From: an uncultured Ruminococcus sp.
Lineage (GTDB): Bacteria > Bacillota > Clostridia > Oscillospirales > Acutalibacteraceae
Length of the DNA: 46,710 nucleotides
Direction of reading: 5' to 3'
Assembly (NCBI GenBank): GCA_902794395.1
Contig: CADBHB010000011.1
Span: forward strand, 1 to 46,710
Made by a program: the position numbers and the translations under genes. Below the pieces are notes generated by a model. It searched no databases. It saw nothing but the letters and a program-made list of their open reading frames with translations, and was not told the DNA's origin. Positions 41,861 through 46,710 of this stretch are shown here, piece by piece (within the stretch, counting starts at the first letter, position 1; every line of letters begins with the position of its first letter).

Positions 41861-44800
41861 CTAGATTATTCTGCCTACGTTGCCGATTTCGGTGGTGTAC
41901 TCTGCAAGATACTTCTGAACGAGAGTAACGTCCTTAATGGAAACTCTGTTGTCGTTGTTGCAGTCCGCAGCCTTAAGGCCGTCGCCCTTGAGCCACTTGA
42001 TCTCTGCGAGGTGCTCCTGGATAGCGGTAGCGTCAGTGATATTGATAACCGCGTCGAGGTTTACATCGCCGATGAGGATACCGTTGGGATTATCGGTAAT
42101 GGGCTCGGTAGTGGTGGGCTCGGTGCTTGTGGGAATGGGGTTCTCACCGCCGTTGGTGTAGAGGTAAACAACGTTGATGATACCGGGAGTATAGGTGCCG
42201 CTTGCGTTGCCGGGAACGATAGCGTCGTCTCTGCCCGCGAGTACCGAAGTGGTGTAGGTGCTGGAGGAGGTGACCTTGTCAGCAGTCTGTACTACGTCGG
42301 GGCTCAGCTTCTCGCCGGTGTTAACGTCGATGTGGCTGGTCTTAACGGTAGAGGTGTAGGTAACGCTCTTGTTCTTGATCCAAGCTTCGCCTGCTACGAG
42401 GTAGCCGGACTCGCCCATGCCGGGTTCCTGCTTACCGCCGCTGATGCGGAAGATAACGTAAGCGCTGCCCGAGGGGATGTTGCCGACCCACTCACCGTTG
42501 GTGAGGGTCATTCTCGCCTGAGAGCTCTTCAGAACGTCGTCCCACTTGCCAAAGACTTCAACGCCGTCCTCGGTGTAAGCGTACATCCAAACGTTCTTCG
42601 CGCTGGTGTTGTCCTGATAGTGGACCTTTGTGGTGGTGACCGCAAGCTTCTTATAGGTGAAGACGATGGTCTTGTCGTTGCCGTCGAAGGTACCGATGGT
42701 GCCCTGCGGGAACTTGGTGGTGTCGAGCTCGTAACCCTGGATAGCGGGAGCGGTAACGGTGTACTTGTCGCCCTCTTTGTAGTGGGTCTTGGTCTGCTCT
42801 TTACCGGAGATGTTCTGGTTGTTGGAATCAACATACTTAACGGTCAGATAGCCGTCCTTGACAGCCTGATCGCTGTAGGTGAATACAACAGTGTAGTTGC
42901 CGTTAGCCGCAACGGTGCCGGTGGTGGTACCGGTGGTGTTGACGAGTCTGCGGCTGAACAGGATGGTGTTGTCGGGAAGTGCGCGGTAGGTGTTGCCTGC
43001 GCGATACTTAGCGTTCTGAGTTCTCAGAAGCTGACCGCTCTCGGTGACGTGTCTTACGGTAAGGGTGCCGTAGCTGTCGTTTATGGTCTTGTTTCCGCTT
43101 GCGAGAACGATTGTGCCCTTGGCGGGAACCTTGATGGAAGTGCCGCTGTAGCTGGTAAGACCGTTGATGTTAGCGCCGGTCTGAGAGACGGAGCTGCCCG
43201 CAACGCTGTTGGCGATAACTTTCCAGTTGCTGTCGCCGAGACCCGCGATGGGATACTCCTCAGTGCCGTTGTTGTAAAGCACGCAAACCTTGCTCCACTC
43301 GCCGGAAGCGCCGCCGCTGTAGGTGTAAGCTACAACGTGACCCATAGCGGAAGGCCAGGAGGGAGAAGTAAAGGTGTTGCTCTTGATGGGTGTGAAGTTG
43401 CTGCGCAGCTGAACCATGGTCTTGTACCACTGGGGCAGTCTGTTCATGGTGTTGGCGCGTGACCAGTCGATCTGGTTGATGGCGTCGCTGGACTTGTAGC
43501 TGTTCTTATCGCCTTGCTTGGTGCGGCCCATTTCGGAGCCTGCGGTCATGAAGGGGATACCCTTGGAGGTGAGCAGCAGAGTCATTGTACCGATAACCTG
43601 GTTCTGAACGCCGTTGTCGGTGCTGGTGTAGGACTTGCCGTTGGAAACAGCCAGCTTATCCCAGAGGATGAGGTTGTCGTGCGCGTCAGCGTAAGCGATG
43701 GTCTGAGCGGGCGCCTTAGCGGCGAAGCTCTTGCCCTGGATACCGGTAACTATCTTGCCGGTGTCGGTCTCGCTGCCCTGGATGAAGTTGCCGTCGGTGC
43801 CGTCGGTGCTGCCCTTCAGAGCGTCGCGGTAGGTGTCGTTGAACATACCAACGCCATTGTCAAGAGAGGTAACTCTGGACTGTACCGCGGAGTTGGGGGT
43901 CTGAGAGGAACCGCCGGTCCAAGGCTCGCCGTACATCAGGATCTTGTTGCCGTTCTGGATCTTGTTGAGCTCAGTGCGGATAGCGTTCATGGTGGTGACA
44001 TCATGCAGACCCATCAGGTCGAAACGGAAGCCGTCGATGTGATACTCATTTGCCCAGTAAGCGCAGGACTCAACCATGTACTTACGATACATGATCTTAT
44101 CGGAAGCGGTCTCGTTGCCGCAGCCGGAGCCGTTGGAATAGGTGCCGGCGGAGGTCATTCTGTAGTAGTAGCCCGGAACGGTCTTGCTGAAGCAGGAGCC
44201 GTCGGAGAGGTAGGTGTGGTTGTAAACAACGTCCATAACAACGGTGATGCCTCTGTCGTGGAGAGCCTGAACCATCTGCTTGAACTCGGTGATTCTTACG
44301 TTACCGTCGTAGGGGTTGCTGGAATAGGAACCCTCGGGAACGTTGTAGTTGACGGGGTCATAACCCCAGTTGCGGTTGGCGGAGGAAGAAGCCATCGTCT
44401 CGTTTACGGAGCCGAAGTCATATACAGGCTGCAGCTGAACGGTGTTGATGCCTTTTTCTACAAGATAGTCAACGCAGGTAGACATGGTGCCGGCGCTGCC
44501 GTTGAGGGTGGTGCCGCCTTCGGTAAAGGCGAGGTATCTGCCCTTGTTTTCCTCGCTTACGCCGGAATTCTGGGCGATAGAGAAGTCACGTACATGAACC
44601 TCCCACACGACGGAAGCGGTGGGATCGCTCTGGAATACGTGATGGTCGTTTTCCCAACCGGCGGGGTCGGTGGAGTCAAGGTCAACTACCATTGAGCGGT
44701 TGCCGTTGACGCCGGTCGCCTTGGAGTAAACGTCCTGTGTTTCGTTTGTTTTGCCGTCGACGGTCACAAGATAGGTGTAGTACACGTTCTTGTAGTCGCC

Positions 44801-45136
44801 GGTGAGTGTGACAGACCAAATACCTGAGCTGTCCTTGGTCATCGCGTGCTCGCCGAGAACGCCTGAGCCTGTCTCGTTGTCGGAGCCGGTTTTGTAAAGC
44901 TTTACCTTAACGGCAGAAGCTTTAGGAGACCATGTTTTCCAGGTAGTGGATGCCTGGGAATAGGTCGCGCCAAAATCTTTGGTGTTTTGCGCTGTGCCTG
45001 CCTCGGATTCCAAGAAACTCTGGTTGTAATAGCCTACGGGTTCGCTCTCTGTCGTGACAGCGTTTGCCACGAAGGTAGCTGAGCCCATGACCATCACCGC
45101 GGAAAGCAGCAACGATAACGACTTTTTGAATTTCAT
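41861..45136 (-). CDS. Secreted type I pullulanase (GH13) with MucBP-like, starch-binding-like and dockerin domains
   Basis: 1091 residues. Signal peptide 1-26. A CBM48-like N-terminal beta domain (about 55-155, TWSPKASAVKVKLY) precedes the GH13 pullulanase barrel (about 160-600). Landmarks are NWGYDP (256-261, the type I signature), DVVYNH (302-307), GFRFDLMG with nucleophile D373, YGEPW with acid/base E404 and AHDN with D487. C-terminally: two MucBP-like repeats (about 690-830), a CBM26-like starch-binding segment (about 837-925), another MucBP-like unit, a Thr/Pro linker, and a type I dockerin at 1021-1082. The dockerin has two calcium loops, DVNLDAVINITD and DCNNDNRVSIKD. It debranches alpha-1,6 links of amylopectin/pullulan and should dock to a cohesin scaffold. 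No scaffoldin is in the window. AGGAG precedes the ATG. Confidence 0.95.
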   Translation of the reverse strand: MKFKKSLSLLLSAVMVMGSATFVANAVTTESEPVGYYNQSFLESEAGTAQNTKDFGATYSQASTTWKTWSPKASAVKVKLYKTGSDNETGSGVLGEHAMTKDSSGIWSVTLTGDYKNVYYTYLVTVDGKTNETQDVYSKATGVNGNRSMVVDLDSTDPAGWENDHHVFQSDPTASVVWEVHVRDFSIAQNSGVSEENKGRYLAFTEGGTTLNGSAGTMSTCVDYLVEKGINTVQLQPVYDFGSVNETMASSSANRNWGYDPVNYNVPEGSYSSNPYDGNVRITEFKQMVQALHDRGITVVMDVVYNHTYLSDGSCFSKTVPGYYYRMTSAGTYSNGSGCGNETASDKIMYRKYMVESCAYWANEYHIDGFRFDLMGLHDVTTMNAIRTELNKIQNGNKILMYGEPWTGGSSQTPNSAVQSRVTSLDNGVGMFNDTYRDALKGSTDGTDGNFIQGSETDTGKIVTGIQGKSFAAKAPAQTIAYADAHDNLILWDKLAVSNGKSYTSTDNGVQNQVIGTMTLLLTSKGIPFMTAGSEMGRTKQGDKNSYKSSDAINQIDWSRANTMNRLPQWYKTMVQLRSNFTPIKSNTFTSPSWPSAMGHVVAYTYSGGASGEWSKVCVLYNNGTEEYPIAGLGDSNWKVIANSVAGSSVSQTGANINGLTSYSGTSIKVPAKGTIVLASGNKTINDSYGTLTVRHVTESGQLLRTQNAKYRAGNTYRALPDNTILFSRRLVNTTGTTTGTVAANGNYTVVFTYSDQAVKDGYLTVKYVDSNNQNISGKEQTKTHYKEGDKYTVTAPAIQGYELDTTKFPQGTIGTFDGNDKTIVFTYKKLAVTTTKVHYQDNTSAKNVWMYAYTEDGVEVFGKWDDVLKSSQARMTLTNGEWVGNIPSGSAYVIFRISGGKQEPGMGESGYLVAGEAWIKNKSVTYTSTVKTSHIDVNTGEKLSPDVVQTADKVTSSSTYTTSVLAGRDDAIVPGNASGTYTPGIINVVYLYTNGGENPIPTSTEPTTTEPITDNPNGILIGDVNLDAVINITDATAIQEHLAEIKWLKGDGLKAADCNNDNRVSIKDVTLVQKYLAEYTTEIGNVGRII

Positions 45137-45455
45137 CTTATCACTCCTGTGTCATAAAATTTCATAGTTTCACATAATATGATAATTATATTTTATCAAA
45201 ATCGGCTCTCAATATATTTCCGATTTAGAATTATGGTTATTTGTACAATACAAAGTTTGTACCTCGTTTTTGGTGATAATGCCTAATAATTGGATTTTCG
45301 GCATGAATTTGAGCTCTTTTTTCTTTCCCGAAAAAACCTGATTTCCGCTTTGCCTAAGCTTTGGTTTCTATTATATAGGCGCGAAGACTTTTTCGCGCGT
45401 CTGCTGTCCGCTAAAAAGCCACCTCCCCTATTCTTTCTTGAATTTTATAAAAAAA
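45137..45455. other. AT-rich intergenic stretch between pullulanase and DUF2975 gene
   Basis: Must hold the pullulanase promoter; a minus-strand TTGATA at about 45195-45200 with AT-rich sequence after it is the only candidate, and the -10 is ambiguous. A GCGCGAA/TTCGCGC hairpin lies at 45379-45398. No gene is seen. Confidence 0.5.
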
Positions 45456-45472
45456 TTAACGTTTTTCGTAAA
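45456..45472. promoter_or_regulatory. Candidate operator O1, TTAACG-N5-CGTAAA
   Basis: Inverted repeat ending 7 bp upstream of the -35 box at 45480. It has the same half-site and spacing as O2 at 45512-45528, with one base different. Confidence 0.6.
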
Positions 45473-45479
45473 ATACCTA

Positions 45480-45507
45480 TTGACAAACGATTTATTTGTG
45501 CTATAAT
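45480..45507 (+). promoter_or_regulatory. Promoter for the DUF2975/XRE operon
   Basis: Consensus TTGACA (45480-45485), 16-bp spacer, TATAAT (45502-45507). It is flanked by two matching inverted repeats. Confidence 0.9.
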
Positions 45508-45511
45508 AGAC

Positions 45512-45528
45512 TTAACGCTAAACGTTAA
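45512..45528. promoter_or_regulatory. Candidate operator O2, TTAACG-N5-CGTTAA
   Basis: A perfect inverted repeat placed at the predicted transcription start, a classic position for repression. Its centre is 56 bp from that of O1, about five helical turns, so both sites lie on the same face of the DNA. Confidence 0.65.
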
Positions 45529-45559
45529 TTAATTAATTTTTAAGTTTCAGGAGGCTATT

Positions 45560-46243
45560 ATGGAAAACAACAGTATCAAAAGAAAAATCAATATATTCGG
45601 CAAGGTCGGAAAAATCATCAGCTCAGTCATAATCGTTTTGCTGCTTATTGCGGAGGGCGCCATGCTGATAGGCACGGTGGCAGTGGCGTTCATCCCCAAG
45701 GAGACCGTCAGCGCGGACGTTCAGGGCAAGGCTGACGTGAAAATAGACGCCGACTACTTCGGCTTGGACGACGGCGACGTCGCCGTTAAGGCGGGCAACA
45801 CCAACATCAAGATCGCGGATTTCGACGCAAAAAACGTACAGACCCACATTGAAAACGGCGTGGTCAATCTGAACGCGGAAAGCGGCATTATGCACTTCAA
45901 CCTGACGGACGCCATCAAGCTGCTGGTCATCGGCATGGTTAAGGTGGCGGCTCTGATTGTCGCGCTGTACTTCTTCAAGGCGCTGATGAAGGCATTTATG
46001 ACCTGCGACACCCCCTTTGCCGATGATGTCATCAAAAAAATGCGCGCCTTCGCCATCGCACTCATCCCCACCGTGGCGGTGTCCTCCATCGCGAGCGGCA
46101 TACTGGGCGGAATGTTCACCGACAGCTTCTCCTTCGGCAACACAAATCTTATCTCCGCCGCCTTTGTGCTGGTCATCTTTATTCTGACCGCTATCTTCAA
46201 ATACGGCGCGCAGCTGCAAAAGCAGTATGACGAAACGGTGTGA
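45560..46243 (+). CDS. DUF2975 family membrane protein
   Basis: 227 residues, RBS AGGAGG. Four hydrophobic segments (about 13-41, 115-138, 159-181 and 192-212) with an extracellular loop of about 70 residues after the first, and the DTPFADDVIKKMRAFA motif between spans 2 and 3. This motif and layout are typical of DUF2975 proteins, which are usually paired with a small XRE regulator, as here. Role in the family is unknown; a membrane sensor or immunity-like partner of the regulator has been proposed only by context. The regulator gene starts 7 nt after its stop. Confidence 0.88.
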   Translation: MENNSIKRKINIFGKVGKIISSVIIVLLLIAEGAMLIGTVAVAFIPKETVSADVQGKADVKIDADYFGLDDGDVAVKAGNTNIKIADFDAKNVQTHIENGVVNLNAESGIMHFNLTDAIKLLVIGMVKVAALIVALYFFKALMKAFMTCDTPFADDVIKKMRAFAIALIPTVAVSSIASGILGGMFTDSFSFGNTNLISAAFVLVIFILTAIFKYGAQLQKQYDETV

Positions 46244-46250
46244 GGCGCGT

Positions 46251-46469
46251 ATGGGACAAATAATCGTAAGACTTGACCGTGTGATGGCTGACCGAAAGAT
46301 CGGGCTAAACGAGCTGAGCGAACAGGTGGGCGTTTCCAACGTCAACCTCAGCAAGCTAAAAAACGGCAGAGTAAGCGCCATCCGCTTTTCCACCTTGATA
46401 GCCCTGTGCGAAGCGCTGCACTGCCAGCCGGGAGACATTTTGGAATATGATGGTGAGGCGGAAAGCTAA
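46251..46469 (+). CDS. Small XRE/YozG-like helix-turn-helix regulator
   Basis: 72 residues from the ATG at 46251, chosen for GAGG 5 nt upstream; an upstream in-frame ATG at 46227 lies inside the DUF2975 gene. The helix-turn-helix is GLNELSEQVGVSNVNLSKLKNGRVSAIRFSTL, followed by LCEALHCQPGDILEY, the hallmark C-terminal piece of this Cro/C1-type family. It likely binds the paired TTAACG inverted repeats upstream of its own operon and represses it. Confidence 0.9.
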   Translation: MGQIIVRLDRVMADRKIGLNELSEQVGVSNVNLSKLKNGRVSAIRFSTLIALCEALHCQPGDILEYDGEAES

Positions 46470-46482
46470 AGCCGCGCACAAG

Positions 46483-46513
46483 AGGGGCGACCGACGGTCG
46501 TCCCTTAGTTTTT
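46483..46513 (+). terminator. Intrinsic terminator of the DUF2975/XRE operon
   Basis: A stem AGGGGCGACC/GGTCGTCCCT around a GAC loop (one mismatch), followed by TAGTTTTT, 13 nt after the stop codon. Confidence 0.85.
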
Positions 46514-46567
46514 GGTTTTTGGTTTTCGTCGCCGTTCGTTAATTTGAAACCGTCCGCTCTGCTTTTC

Positions 46568-46710
46568 ATACTAATCTCAGATAAAAAGTGGACAAAGATT
46601 TGCAAGGATACTTTTCGCAAGACGAGGCGAAGGACGCCGCAAGGCTGGCGCCTTGCAAGGACGACAACGAAGTATTGCGGAAAATAGACCGCAAAGATTG
46701 TCTATTTTTT
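46568..46710. repeat. Palindromic repeat element, long form (cut by window end)
   Basis: Outer arms match the short element at 8345-8418 (left arm 33 of 36 bases identical, right arm similar). A 75-nt insert (46604-46678) replaces the short loop. The insert is itself palindromic, centred on GCAAGGC-TGGC-GCCTTGC, and contains GGACGACAACG, also found in the element at 2503-2513. The right outer arm runs past the end of the window. Confidence 0.75.

Noticed and set aside
42011-44695. Long plus-strand open frames antisense to the pullulanase
   Set aside because: They arise from the repetitive codon bias of the pullulanase; products are Gly/Val-rich with no domain, and no RBS was seen.

Overview
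The window reads as a chromosomal stretch of a Gram-positive anaerobe of the class Clostridia, most likely a Ruminococcus-like member of the Oscillospiraceae. This is inferred from strong AGGAGG-type ribosome binding sites, TTGACA/TATAAT promoters, the order glmU-like/prs/pth/mfd/prsA-like, a class B sortase, pyruvate phosphate dikinase, and a secreted pullulanase ending in a type I dockerin (starch- or cellulosome-type biology). No phage, conjugative module, CRISPR array or rRNA operon was seen. Exact species cannot be fixed from sequence reading alone.

Layout. 1-6.2 kb: two alpha/beta-hydrolase-type proteins (+), a minus-strand group (flavoprotein, TcdA, C_GCAxxG_C_C protein) and, from a back-to-back promoter pair, a PHP phosphatase plus a lipoprotein. 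6.3-8.4 kb: an isolated polytopic membrane protein that looks compositionally foreign, with a palindromic repeat upstream and a tRNA-T-arm-like fragment downstream. 8.4-14.5 kb (-): lipid kinase/acyltransferase pair, YdcF/ComF pair, LCP/sortase B pair, and a tiny sortase-substrate-like protein. 14.6-16.7 kb (+): nadA and mnmA.

16.7-27.4 kb (+) is the centrepiece: a dense seven-gene cluster closed by one strong terminator. It encodes four transmembrane Ser/Thr-type kinases that share an N-terminal zinc ribbon and kinase domain but carry different ectodomains (discoidin/NADase-type, RCC1-like, RCC1-like plus InlB-type repeat, TPM). It also encodes two kinase-less zinc-ribbon membrane proteins and a VanX-like D-Ala-D-Ala dipeptidase lipoprotein. 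An FnIII/YkuD L,D-transpeptidase follows from its own promoter. The arrangement suggests a modular envelope-sensing system built by tandem duplication and ectodomain swapping.

29-37.4 kb (-): an EPSYV-repeat membrane protein, a PrsA/SurA-like lipoprotein, mfd, pth, prs and a GlmU-like protein without the acetyltransferase half. 37.7-40.3 kb: ppdK, apparently highly expressed. 40.5-41.75 kb: two decaying zinc-ribbon/TM paralogues, one frameshifted, the other with a lost zinc ligand and a repeat inserted in its 3' end. 41.9-45.1 kb (-): the dockerin pullulanase. 45.5-46.5 kb: a DUF2975/XRE pair whose promoter is bracketed by two matching inverted repeats. The window ends inside a palindromic repeat that is a longer relative of the one at 8.35 kb.
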